Below are positions 17,090 through 23,373 of a DNA stretch of 35,791 nt, one piece after another. Source of the DNA: Lysobacterales bacterium (GTDB lineage Bacteria > Pseudomonadota > Gammaproteobacteria > Xanthomonadales > Xanthomonadaceae). Within the stretch, counting starts at the first letter, position 1, and each line of letters starts with the position of its first letter. Both the position numbers and the translations under genes were made by a program. The notes under the pieces were generated by a model. The model was given only the letters and a program-made list of their open reading frames with translations. It had not been told where the DNA came from and did not search any database. The DNA lies in assembly GCA_016718605.1 (NCBI GenBank), contig JADKCY010000020.1:1-35791 (forward strand). The letters are read 5' to 3'.

Positions 17090-17281
17090 ATGCAACCCTT
17101 TCCCGATGAAGAGAGCTACCGTCGCGCTTTGGCGCGGGTGGATGAACTGTTTGAGGCGCATCCCGACATAGAGCCCGGCACGCCTCTGGGCGACGAGCTC
17201 GAAGCGTTGATCGATCGGATTACCGAGCATCAGGCCAAGCTGTTCGCCGCGTCGTTGACGAGCGAAAGTAGCGACAGCTAG
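17090..17281 (+). CDS. HigA N-terminus-like mini protein, 63 aa
   Basis: The sequence SYRRALARVDELFEAHPDIE followed by PGTPLGDELEALIDRITEH resembles the N-terminal helices of HigA-type antitoxins, where a segment like PGTPEGDELELL precedes the helix-turn-helix. Here the protein ends before any helix-turn-helix, and no toxin gene is next to it. A strong ribosome binding site (GAAGGAG) lies 6 nt before ATG 17090. It may be a free-standing antitoxin-like domain, an orphan cross-acting on another system, or a family of its own. Confidence 0.6.
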   Translation: MQPFPDEESYRRALARVDELFEAHPDIEPGTPLGDELEALIDRITEHQAKLFAASLTSESSDS

Positions 17282-17370
17282 TCGCTCAAAAAATGGGCGA
17301 CGGCACGTGTTGACAAGCACATATTCGCCCGATAGCTTGAACCCATCACGAGCCCTGGGGGCTCAATCGA

Positions 17371-17440
17371 CCTGCCGACATTGCAGGACACGAAAGTCCA
17401 GCGGCCCACACGCGTTGCTGGCCACCTGCCACATCAGGTG
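17371..17440 (+). promoter_or_regulatory. Structured leader-like element, copy H (ACACGAAA type)
   Basis: The hairpin is CCTGC (17371-17375), loop CGACATT, GCAGG (17383-17387), followed at once by ACACGAAA, as in copy G. GGAC/GTCC can close around ACACGAAA. A CACCTG/CAGGTG hairpin follows. No recognisable gene with a ribosome binding site starts right after it, so this copy may be a remnant or part of a free RNA. Confidence 0.45.
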
Positions 17441-17600
17441 AACAATTCGGCCCTTTGGCCATGCTCTGGCCCTGGGGGCTCGAGCACCCTCTCAGTTCAC
17501 TGAGAGTACGAAACACCCCCACACGCTGGGTGGTCAGTGGTTGTGGTTTTACCCACGCTACTGCACGCGATGGTCTTGGCGTTTCATCGATCCCCGTGCA

Positions 17601-17696
17601 ATGGACCTTATGGTCTATCTGCTGAAGGTGTGTCGTGGCCAAGAGCGAGGACGTCTCGCATTCCCGCCGATCAGAATCCATGTGATCTGCCGTTGA
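17601..17696 (+). CDS. Possible cryptic small protein, 31 aa or longer
   Basis: From ATG 17601 the frame gives MDLMVYLLKVCRGQERGRLA and FPPIRIHVICR, then stops just at a terminator. Upstream in the same frame the text stays open to about 17443 and reads protein-like near the ATG (GGQWLWFYPRYCTRWSWRFI), but it has no ATG or GTG. No ribosome binding site is visible. It could be the end of a decayed gene or a chance frame inside a structured RNA. I give it low weight. Confidence 0.25.
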   Translation: MDLMVYLLKVCRGQERGRLAFPPIRIHVICR

Positions 17697-17726
17697 AGGG
17701 TGCCCATTTATGGGCACCCTTCTCTG
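17696..17726 (+). terminator. Intrinsic terminator
   Basis: A stem of 11-12 bp (AAGGGTGCCCAT at 17696-17707 with ATGGGCACCCTT at 17710-17721; the apex must open) is followed by TCTCTGTTT. It ends the structured noncoding stretch or the cryptic frame inside it. Confidence 0.8.
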
Positions 17727-17826
17727 TTTATGGCCTCCGAAAGTCGCCGGTGCATTTCGATAGCGCGCGTGAACGCCCTATCGAAAGCCACTGGCTGCCA
17801 GATCTGCAGTCGACGACTGCAAGCCA

Positions 17827-17872
17827 GCCCAGGTCATTTGGGCACACCCTGGTAACAGAAGGAGGAGAGCCG
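17827..17872 (+). promoter_or_regulatory. Structured 5' leader, copy B (ACACC type)
   Basis: The hairpin is GCCCA (17827-17831), loop GGTCATT, TGGGC (17839-17843), then ACACCC (17844-17849). Unlike other copies, no GC-rich second hairpin follows: a plain GGAGGAG ribosome binding site comes within 25 nt of the ATG. A GCAGTCG/CGACTGC palindrome lies just upstream at 17807-17821. Confidence 0.6.
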
Positions 17873-18277
17873 ATGTACGGGCTCAATTTGATCGCCGCTG
17901 ACGGCAGTCGCGGCAGCATGGTTCAAGATCAAGACATCGTCTGGTCTGCGGAACCGGAGGCAGAAACCGTGAGTGCAACGCTCACGTTCAGCACAGCCAT
18001 CACGCTCACGGGCGACCAATGGCGTGAATATGAGATGTTTGGTCGGTCTCTGGATGAGATCGATCACATGCTGAGTCGTGCACTGGCGCAGCTCGTGGCC
18101 ACGCAACGCGACTATGCCATGCAAGGACGTCAGTGCGGCAAAGATGAGGACACGCTCGTCGTGATCAGCGCAGCAAACGTCGAGCAGGCATGCGATGCAT
18201 TTCTCGCCGATCACGGCGGTGACGAGGTCTTCATCACCCACATCGCCACTGGCCTGTGCCTGGAGGTGCTGTCATGA
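17873..18277 (+). CDS. Unknown 134-aa acidic protein
   Basis: The family is not recognised. The protein starts MYGLNLIAADGSRGSMVQDQ and continues with a beta-rich part (VSATLTFSTAITLTGDQWRE). A helix follows (SLDEIDHMLSRALAQLVATQ), then an alpha/beta end (VVISAANVEQACDAFLADHG). ATG 17873 is set by the copy-B leader and a strong GGAGGAG ribosome binding site; the frame is open further upstream into the terminator region, which is not coding. The stop overlaps the next start (ATGA at 18274). Confidence 0.65.
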   Translation: MYGLNLIAADGSRGSMVQDQDIVWSAEPEAETVSATLTFSTAITLTGDQWREYEMFGRSLDEIDHMLSRALAQLVATQRDYAMQGRQCGKDEDTLVVISAANVEQACDAFLADHGGDEVFITHIATGLCLEVLS

Positions 18278-18888
18278 GCCGTCATGTGACGCCGCGCGAG
18301 TTGGCGGCAATCGTCGCCTGCATGCTGACCGTCCCTGAAGAGGTCGGGGAGTTGGACGAGCTCCAGCCCTATCGCCACTTCGTCGAAGACATCGCGAACG
18401 TGGTGGCCAACTACACGGGGGTGACAGTCAGATCCCGCCCCGAAGGGGATTTAGGGCGAGTGTTGTTTGGCATTGAGTTCGATGATCCGGACCCAACGCG
18501 CGAGAACCAGTCCGTTTGGGCGATTGCCGATCCAGAAGGCAGCGAAACGCTGACAGTGGAGGATGCCTATCGCGCAGAAGTGAACATGCGGCGTCTGATA
18601 CAGCCCGCTCTGCTGGCACTGGCCACATCGACGGAGAAGCTACCAAAGACCGCTCTGCAACTGAGCCTCAAAGCCTCCGTGGATCATTTGCCATTGAGCG
18701 CCCAAGAAGCACTGTTCAACGGGCAAGACGAGTATGAAGGTGCCCTCGTGTTGGCGCGGGGCGAATCGGCGTTGCTACTTCGCCTACCCGTGCACGGTCC
18801 ATCCGCTGTGCCGATTTTCAAAGCCGCCATCGAGGCGGGTATCACCTACCTGCACCTCGACATCGACGCGCCGCACCTCGCGGTGTAA
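18274..18888 (+). CDS. Unknown 204-aa acidic protein
   Basis: The family is not recognised. ATG 18274 overlaps the previous stop, so translation is coupled. The first half is strongly acidic (VPEEVGELDELQPYRHFVED) and includes an alpha/beta stretch (GRVLFGIEFDDPDPTRENQS). The second half has SLKASVDHLPLSAQEALF and ALVLARGESALLLRLPVHG, then AAIEAGITYLHLDIDAPHL. It looks cytoplasmic, with no signal peptide or membrane helix. Confidence 0.65.
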   Translation: MSRHVTPRELAAIVACMLTVPEEVGELDELQPYRHFVEDIANVVANYTGVTVRSRPEGDLGRVLFGIEFDDPDPTRENQSVWAIADPEGSETLTVEDAYRAEVNMRRLIQPALLALATSTEKLPKTALQLSLKASVDHLPLSAQEALFNGQDEYEGALVLARGESALLLRLPVHGPSAVPIFKAAIEAGITYLHLDIDAPHLAV

Positions 18889-18890
18889 CC

Positions 18891-18948
18891 CCACTGCCCG
18901 ACCGGGGACCGTCCCCGATGGATGGCCCCCTCAGGGTGAGGAGAGACC
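18891..18948 (+). promoter_or_regulatory. Leader with masked ribosome binding site, degenerate member
   Basis: A CGGGG/CCCCG hairpin (18903-18907 with 18913-18917) is followed by CCTCA (18929-18933), which can pair with TGAGG (18937-18941) across a GGG loop. This hides the GAGGAG ribosome binding site of the gene at 18949. The ACACC box of the other leaders is missing, and only GGGGACC resembles it. Confidence 0.35.
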
Positions 18949-19395
18949 ATGCAACAGGAACATTTCCAACGGGGGGACATCGTGATCTTCAATCGATCCC
19001 CGCACCTCGTCATACACACTGGCGAGACGCTGATCGCCACGCAACTCCCCAGAGACGCCCCGAGCGCGTGGGTGCCACGAATGCGGCAGATCGGCACCAC
19101 TTCGCGCCTCCGCCACACCGGAACCCGACTTCGCTTCAAAGGGCGAATCACCCCGGCCACGATGGTGGCAGCGGAACTCGCGGCACTGAAGAAATCCATC
19201 AAACAAGGGATGGAGGTCGTTGAAGTCAGCAACGGCTGTCCGACCAAGACCGTTCACCTAAAGATGGATGACGCCCGCGAGGCACTGTTCGAGATGAGCT
19301 TCATTGCGGATATCCCCACCGCCATGCGGCACGCCGGCTACACGATTGGCCGTCGAGGCTGGACAGGCAATCCGCTCTACTTCAGAACCAACTGA
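18949..19395 (+). CDS. Unknown 148-aa basic protein
   Basis: The family is not recognised. The start (QRGDIVIFNRSPHLVIHTGE) looks like a small beta-barrel, and basic clusters follow (RMRQIGTTSRLRHTGTRLRF), which might bind nucleic acid. A helix MVAAELAALKKSIKQGMEVV lies in the middle and the end is GYTIGRRGWTGNPLYFRTN. The ATG has GAGGAG 8 nt upstream. A terminator follows 6 nt after the stop. Confidence 0.65.
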   Translation: MQQEHFQRGDIVIFNRSPHLVIHTGETLIATQLPRDAPSAWVPRMRQIGTTSRLRHTGTRLRFKGRITPATMVAAELAALKKSIKQGMEVVEVSNGCPTKTVHLKMDDAREALFEMSFIADIPTAMRHAGYTIGRRGWTGNPLYFRTN

Positions 19396-19401
19396 AACAC
19401 C

Positions 19402-19455
19402 AGCCCAGTGATCCACTGGGCTTTCTCAAGCCCACGTCCACGTCTTGAGAAAGCC
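19402..19455 (+). terminator. Terminator overlapping a second hairpin
   Basis: AGCCCAGTG/CACTGGGCT (19402-19410 with 19414-19422) followed by TTCTC forms a terminator-like stem. GGCTTTCTCAAG (19419-19430) pairs perfectly with CTTGAGAAAGCC (19444-19455). The two stems share 19419-19422 and cannot both form fully, as in attenuators. Confidence 0.65.
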
Positions 19456-19492
19456 ATGCGGCTCCGATTTGCGCAGCGCTGCTGCCAAGCCA

Positions 19493-19567
19493 GCTCAGGC
19501 CACTTGAGCACACCCATGACCCACTCGGGGCGACCCCGAGCATCGGGGGCGCCTCTTAGGAGGCACG
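19493..19567 (+). promoter_or_regulatory. Structured 5' leader, copy C (ACACC type)
   Basis: The hairpin is GCTCA (19493-19497), loop GGCCACT, TGAGC (19505-19509), then ACACCC (19510-19515). The second hairpin is CTCGGGG/CCCCGAG (19524-19530 with 19534-19540). GCCTC (19551-19555) can pair with GAGGC (19560-19564), hiding the ribosome binding site; CGCCTC (19550-19555) can alternatively pair with GGGGCG (19527-19532). Confidence 0.65.
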
Positions 19568-19735
19568 ATGAACGACGAGATGCACGCGCTGCAAGCAGCG
19601 CACGATGACCTACGCCAGCGTCTGCACGCACTGGGGTTTGGTTCGAACGAGGACATCAACGGCGGTGATGTCGTTGACGCGATCAACGCGTGGCTGGAAA
19701 AGCACCACATCACCGTCAGCGGAGGCGACCAATGA
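19568..19735 (+). CDS. Unknown 55-aa protein
   Basis: The short frame gives MNDEMHALQAAHDDLRQRLH, then ALGFGSNEDINGGDVVDAIN and a C-terminal AWLEKHHITVSGGDQ. It looks like two helices joined by a glycine-rich turn. The ATG is placed by the copy-C leader and the AGGAGG ribosome binding site 4-9 nt upstream. The stop overlaps the next start (ATGA at 19732), so it heads a coupled three-gene run to 21107. Function unknown. Confidence 0.65.
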   Translation: MNDEMHALQAAHDDLRQRLHALGFGSNEDINGGDVVDAINAWLEKHHITVSGGDQ

Positions 19736-20310
19736 GCGTTGCCTTCGTGGTACTCGCAATCGCCGAAGGAACCGACGACCGTCGACTGCTGGAAGAGCGA
19801 ATCGGCGAGATCAACCTGCTCCTTGGGGAGGATGGTATCCAGCTGGCCCTGATGAAGTCTGGGGCGAAGGATCTCCGGGCGTTCCAGACGGTTGAGGAAG
19901 CCGGCTATGAGCGACTCGTCGAGCTCGCAGACCGCATGGTCTCCGAGCTGGAGTTGCCCACGATGCGCGCATGGATGCGTGCGTCCTACGCAGCGCTGCT
20001 GGCCCTTGAAGAAGGGGCCACCGCCGAGGCGAAGGCCGAGGCAAAGCGCGATCTCGACGCAGCGATGCGCGGCGCCGGCGGCGTCACGCCGGAGATGATC
20101 AAGCCAGGCCTACAGGCCTATTGGTGCGATCCCGATGGCGGCTGTTGTTCAGGCCCCGCCACGGTGGATCAGATCCGGAGTGAATCCGACCGGATTGAGG
20201 CCTTGGATACCGAGGTGTGGCTGACCAGCGGCACAACAAGCGAGACGCGTTATGTGTCGGGCGAGGTTTACGGCTTTGAGCTGATCCAGCACCTGGAATC
20301 GGTCCAATGA
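19732..20310 (+). CDS. Unknown 192-aa protein
   Basis: The family is not recognised. The N-terminal part is helical and acidic (LLEERIGEINLLLGEDGIQL, ELADRMVSELELPTMRAWM). The middle is alanine/glutamate-rich and probably a long helix (ALEEGATAEAKAEAKRDLDA). The end is beta-like, with a CDPDGGCCSG cysteine cluster near residues 130-140 and WLTSGTTSETRYVSGEVYG. The cysteine cluster could bind a metal, but that is a guess. It starts and ends with ATGA overlaps. Confidence 0.65.
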   Translation: MSVAFVVLAIAEGTDDRRLLEERIGEINLLLGEDGIQLALMKSGAKDLRAFQTVEEAGYERLVELADRMVSELELPTMRAWMRASYAALLALEEGATAEAKAEAKRDLDAAMRGAGGVTPEMIKPGLQAYWCDPDGGCCSGPATVDQIRSESDRIEALDTEVWLTSGTTSETRYVSGEVYGFELIQHLESVQ

Positions 20311-21107
20311 GCCCGCTGCATATGCCCACCGCCTACGAGTTCGACTGTGGCCTGGTCGTGCTGTGCGGCATTACCGGCATGAACATCGTGGATCGCTACG
20401 CCGGTCCAGCGCGCCTCGCCAGTCGGGAGAACCAGCTGGAGAAGTTCACCGACCTACGTCGCTACGGGATCATCGACAGCGGCAGGATTGTCGAAGAGGT
20501 GAGTAGCGAGAAGGCGGCCGATCTCTGGACGCGGTCGCTAACACCGCACCACCACCGCCTCGCAAAGATCCAAGCACGGGAACCGGTGGTGATGGCATGG
20601 CAGGACGATGCCAGCGATCTTCCGCATTGGACCGTGTCCGTAGCCAATCCAGATCAGTGCGGCATCAGGGACGCCTTGCTCGTTGGCCGAATTGATTCAC
20701 CACACATTCGGCCGTTTCGAATCGCGGCAGGACTTGACGCCCACCGTGCGCCACATCCGGAACTCGACACGGAGGTGATGCGTTGGCTGGTGATGGTCGG
20801 CAAGAGCACGGCAGTCGGGCGGGCGCTTCGTCAGCAAGTCGCTGCCTTATACACCCTCAATGCGGCAGGGTTGCTCTACAGGGAAAAGGATTCACTGTTC
20901 TTACCCTTCCCTGAGCACCCCTTCGATCTTCGCGACAAGGGATGGGTCGTCAAACTCAGGGGCCTGACCGTCGTGGACTTCCCTGGATGCCCGACGATCC
21001 CGCCCTTCAAACAGGGTGTGGGCGTCGCCGATGATGCCAAGTCGTTGACGAAAGCAAAGGCGAAAGCCGTCGCGGCAACGCTCCACGCCTTCAGCAATTA
21101 TTCGTAA
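20307..21107 (+). CDS. Unknown 266-aa protein
   Basis: The family is not recognised. The ATG overlaps the previous stop. The protein is soluble and mixed alpha/beta: YEFDCGLVVLCGITGMNIVD at the start and DSGRIVEEVSSEKAADLWT after it. A central histidine-rich PHHHRLAKIQ occurs, then RWLVMVGKSTAVGRALRQQ. The MVGKST piece resembles a P-loop only loosely and lacks the GxxxxGKS spacing. The end is lysine/alanine-rich (SLTKAKAKAVAATLHAFSN). It is the last gene of the run before a terminator. Confidence 0.65.
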   Translation: MSPLHMPTAYEFDCGLVVLCGITGMNIVDRYAGPARLASRENQLEKFTDLRRYGIIDSGRIVEEVSSEKAADLWTRSLTPHHHRLAKIQAREPVVMAWQDDASDLPHWTVSVANPDQCGIRDALLVGRIDSPHIRPFRIAAGLDAHRAPHPELDTEVMRWLVMVGKSTAVGRALRQQVAALYTLNAAGLLYREKDSLFLPFPEHPFDLRDKGWVVKLRGLTVVDFPGCPTIPPFKQGVGVADDAKSLTKAKAKAVAATLHAFSNYS

Positions 21108-21111
21108 CACC

Positions 21112-21135
21112 GCCGCCCTTCGGGGCGGCTTTCCC
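21112..21135 (+). terminator. Intrinsic terminator with TTCG loop
   Basis: A 7-bp stem GCCGCCC/GGGCGGC (21112-21118 with 21123-21129) with a stable TTCG loop is followed by TTT. It closes the run 19568-21107. Confidence 0.75.
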
Positions 21136-21188
21136 CCAGGGCAGCCCTTCGAAAGCCTCTCTTTGCAGCTCTGTGCTGCCAAAGGCGA

Positions 21189-21264
21189 GTCCACGCCAAT
21201 CTGGACACACACCCTACCGGGACCTCTCCCGCAGTGGGGAAGGTCCCCTTACCAAGGAGACCCT
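21189..21264 (+). promoter_or_regulatory. Structured 5' leader, copy D (ACACC type)
   Basis: The hairpin is GTCCA (21189-21193), loop CGCCAATC, TGGAC (21202-21206), then ACACACCC. The second hairpin pairs GGGACCT (21219-21225) with AGGTCCC (21241-21247). GGTCCCCTT (21242-21250) can instead pair with AAGGAGACC (21254-21262) with one mismatch, hiding the ribosome binding site of the gene at 21265. Confidence 0.65.
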
Positions 21265-21681
21265 ATGTATCTCGTATCTGAATCTGACGCGGCGCTGATC
21301 AAGGTCGCATTGACATTCCTGGCATCCAGCATTTCAGATCCCAAGGATCTGCCCTCAAACTGCCGCCAGCACTGGGTGGAAGAGGCGAATCTGAATTCGG
21401 CTTCTACTCTGAGCGAAGCATTGGCGCCTGCAAGCAGCGCTGACCTGCTGAAGGCCTACACGGACGCAGGCGGTGACTTCGGGAGCTGTACCCGAGCGTT
21501 CGCCGCACCCGACGCGCACCCGATTGTTCAAGCGGCACGAGAGCTGCAAAAGGACGGCGAGTTGGAATTTGATGATCGCATCGTCATCAGTGAAGGGGGC
21601 GACGGCGGTGCCTACGTCCTTGCCTGGGCATGGGTAGATTGTGATCAGGCCTTCGACGAAGACGATGGGGACGACGAATGA
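21265..21681 (+). CDS. Unknown 138-aa acidic protein
   Basis: The family is not recognised. It starts MYLVSESDAALIKVALTFLA, continues helical and ends with a strongly acidic tail (DQAFDEDDGDDE). Such charge is common in DNA-mimic proteins, but nothing else supports that idea. The start is fixed by the copy-D leader and an AAGGAG ribosome binding site 6 nt upstream. The stop overlaps the methyltransferase start (ATGA at 21678), so both are made together. Confidence 0.65.
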   Translation: MYLVSESDAALIKVALTFLASSISDPKDLPSNCRQHWVEEANLNSASTLSEALAPASSADLLKAYTDAGGDFGSCTRAFAAPDAHPIVQAARELQKDGELEFDDRIVISEGGDGGAYVLAWAWVDCDQAFDEDDGDDE

Positions 21682-22859
21682 GCGTGCCATCGCAAGCGCA
21701 AATGCTGCTGCCTCTGCTTGAGGTCATGGCCACCGCCGGCGAGCATATCCGTCCCGGGCAGTGCTACGAACTGATTGCCGACAAATTGGGCGTAAGTGCC
21801 GAAGAACGCACCAAGCGTGTTCCCAACGGGGCGTCCACGGTGAATGCGTTTGAAAGAACGGTTCGCTGGGTACAGCAGCGTGCAAAGCTGCTTGGGCTCA
21901 TTGAGCGCGTCAAGGATGGCTGGTCAGTCACGCCCGAAGGCAAACAGAGGCTGACACCCGCGCCCGCACGACAGCCGCGGGTTGCATTCGTTACGGATCG
22001 GGGGATGGCCATTTGGGGAGACGCTTTCGATGTACCGACCATTCTTGAGGCTGGAAGTGTGCGTGCCATCATCAGTTCGCCGCCCTATCCGATTCTCCGC
22101 AAGAAATCGTATGGCGGCATCACGGACGAGAAGACCTATGTCGATTGGCTCACCCGGCTGATCGAAGGCTGGCTACCCACGCTCAAACCGGACGGCTCCA
22201 TCGTGCTCAATCTGGGCGATGCGTGGCGTCCTGGAACACCGACGCTCAGCACCTACATCGAGCGATTGGTGATTGCCTTGGAAGATCGATTGGGGTTGCA
22301 TCTGTGTCAGCGCCTGGCATGGGAAAACCCCTCAAAGCTGCCGGCACCTGCGCAGTGGGTCAACATTGAGCGTTGTCGCGTGAAGCCGTCGCTGGAACCG
22401 GTGCTCTGGTTCAGTCCGTCAACCAGGCCCTACGCCAACAATCGGAGCGTGCTGCAGCCCTACTCGGAATCAATGCGCAAGCGCATTGCCGACGGCGGGG
22501 AGCAGCTATCGGTTGAACGCCCGAGCGGGTACGCCTTGGCACAAGGGGCATTCGCTCAGGACAACGGCGGTGCCATTCCAGGCAACCTGATTCGCGCCGC
22601 CAACACCGAGTCCAACAGCCGCTACATCGTGGACTGCAAAAGACACGGCCTGCCCGTTCATCCAGCACGTTTTCCGGCAGCACTTCCCGAGTTCTTTGTT
22701 CGGCTCCTGAGCGAAGTCGGGGATCTGATCGTCGACTTTTTCGGCGGCAGTGGAAAGACGGCGGAGGTGGCGGAGGCACTAGATCGACGGTGGATTCTTG
22801 TTGAGCTCTATCGAGAGTTCATCGAAGGCGCCAAGCTGCGCTTTCCCAACGCAACCTAA
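21678..22859 (+). CDS. Beta-class DNA methyltransferase with N-terminal winged helix
   Basis: The 393-aa enzyme should transfer a methyl group from SAM to adenine N6 or cytosine N4 in DNA. Residues 5-92 form a winged-helix-like domain of the kind found at the start of Mrr-type proteins (MLLPLLEVMATAGEHIRPGQ; a QQRAKLLGLIERVKDGW wing). Catalytic motif IV is SPPY (134-137), which is typical of N4-cytosine enzymes, and motif I comes last as DFFGGSGKT (about 351-359), the order of the beta class. The HPARFPAALPEFF segment before motif I is usual. No restriction partner is adjacent, so it is an orphan enzyme of the element. The frame is intact, and a strong terminator follows. Confidence 0.88.
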   Translation: MSVPSQAQMLLPLLEVMATAGEHIRPGQCYELIADKLGVSAEERTKRVPNGASTVNAFERTVRWVQQRAKLLGLIERVKDGWSVTPEGKQRLTPAPARQPRVAFVTDRGMAIWGDAFDVPTILEAGSVRAIISSPPYPILRKKSYGGITDEKTYVDWLTRLIEGWLPTLKPDGSIVLNLGDAWRPGTPTLSTYIERLVIALEDRLGLHLCQRLAWENPSKLPAPAQWVNIERCRVKPSLEPVLWFSPSTRPYANNRSVLQPYSESMRKRIADGGEQLSVERPSGYALAQGAFAQDNGGAIPGNLIRAANTESNSRYIVDCKRHGLPVHPARFPAALPEFFVRLLSEVGDLIVDFFGGSGKTAEVAEALDRRWILVELYREFIEGAKLRFPNAT

Positions 22860-22862
22860 CCC

Positions 22863-22903
22863 CAACAAGGCCCTGCACATCACGTGCAGGGCCTTGTTGT
22901 TTT
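22863..22903 (+). terminator. Strong intrinsic terminator
   Basis: A perfect 16-bp stem (22863-22878 with 22884-22899, loop ATCAC) is followed by TTTT. It ends the methyltransferase operon. Confidence 0.92.
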
Positions 22904-22997
22904 CAGCGTTGCAATTCGTTGCACAAATGGCTTGACCAGCACAGATCAGACACCAAGCATCAGCGGCGTTACTGCAGCGTTGATCGCTGATCGGCAA

Positions 22998-23092
22998 GCC
23001 CAGCTAGAAATTGAGGCACACCGGCCATCTGGCCACCTTCCCTGAGGGGCTCTCCTCTCAGGGGCGCTCCTCGTTCTTTTGAGGAGACAACA
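22998..23092 (+). promoter_or_regulatory. Structured 5' leader, copy E (ACACC type)
   Basis: GCCCA (22998-23002) pairs with TG(A)GGC (23012-23017) with a bulged A and a 9-nt loop, followed by ACACC. Hairpin CCCTGAG/CTCAGGG (23040-23046 with 23057-23063) follows. CTCCTC (23067-23072) can pair with GAGGAG (23081-23086), the ribosome binding site, or with GAGGGG (23044-23049) upstream. Confidence 0.65.
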
Positions 23093-23248
23093 ATGTACGC
23101 AGAACCAATGGAAGCCCTGCGCTTCCTCGGCGGCGAGCTCGCGGAGCTCCCGCTGCACCAGGGCGACGAAGAGTCGCTCGCGATCCATATCCCGCGCGTG
23201 CGGGTGATGGATCTGTATCCCCCAAAGCGCACGCCTGTCGTGCACTGA
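23093..23248 (+). CDS. Unknown 51-aa protein upstream of the reductase
   Basis: The short frame reads MYAEPMEALRFLGGELAELP, then LHQGDEESLAIHIPRVRVMD and a proline-rich end (LYPPKRTPVVH). The ATG lies 6 nt after a GAGGAG ribosome binding site set in the copy-E leader. It is the first gene of the reductase transcription unit and could be coregulated with it. A GC-rich GATCCCGCGC/GCGCGGGATC hairpin without T-run follows, so read-through into the reductase gene is likely. Family unknown. Confidence 0.65.
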   Translation: MYAEPMEALRFLGGELAELPLHQGDEESLAIHIPRVRVMDLYPPKRTPVVH

Positions 23249-23299
23249 CACCCCACACGATCCCGCGCCTCGCGCGCGGGATCGCACCTGCCTACCTCC

Positions 23300-23373
23300 C
23301 CACCGGTGCCTCCGATGACGCTTTACGAGGCGGCATCGGAGGGCCCGGTGGTCGGGTCATATTGGAGAAACAC
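23300..23373 (+). promoter_or_regulatory. Hairpin leader of the ribonucleotide reductase gene
   Basis: A long stem pairs CACCGG (23301-23306) with CCGGTG (near 23345-23350) and CCTCCGATG (23310-23318) with CATCGGAGG (23334-23342), separated by a 2x2 internal loop. TTGGAG precedes ATG 23374. There is no ACACC box. The leader is too short for a cobalamin riboswitch. Confidence 0.5.

Larger units (their letters stand above)
17282..17826. other. Structured noncoding stretch of about 545 bp
   Basis: No normal gene is visible. The stretch is rich in hairpins: GGGCGA/TCGCCC around 17294-17329, the copy-H leader element (17371-17395), GGAC-ACGAAA-GTCC (17386-17399), CACCTG/CAGGTG (17423-17440), CTCTCAG/CTGAGAG (17489-17506) and two GCCCTGGGGGCTC blocks (17352-17364 and 17470-17482). 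It ends with a strong terminator at 17696. It could be one structured RNA of roughly 350 nt, a leader for the cryptic frame ending at 17696, or both. Confidence 0.5.

Noticed and set aside
17346..17717. 123-aa minus-strand frame in the noncoding stretch
   Set aside because: It crosses the terminator and several hairpins, and has no ribosome binding site or family likeness.
23249..23373. Cobalamin riboswitch before the B12-dependent reductase
   Set aside because: The leader is only about 125 nt, and neither the conserved B12 box nor its multi-arm fold can be found.
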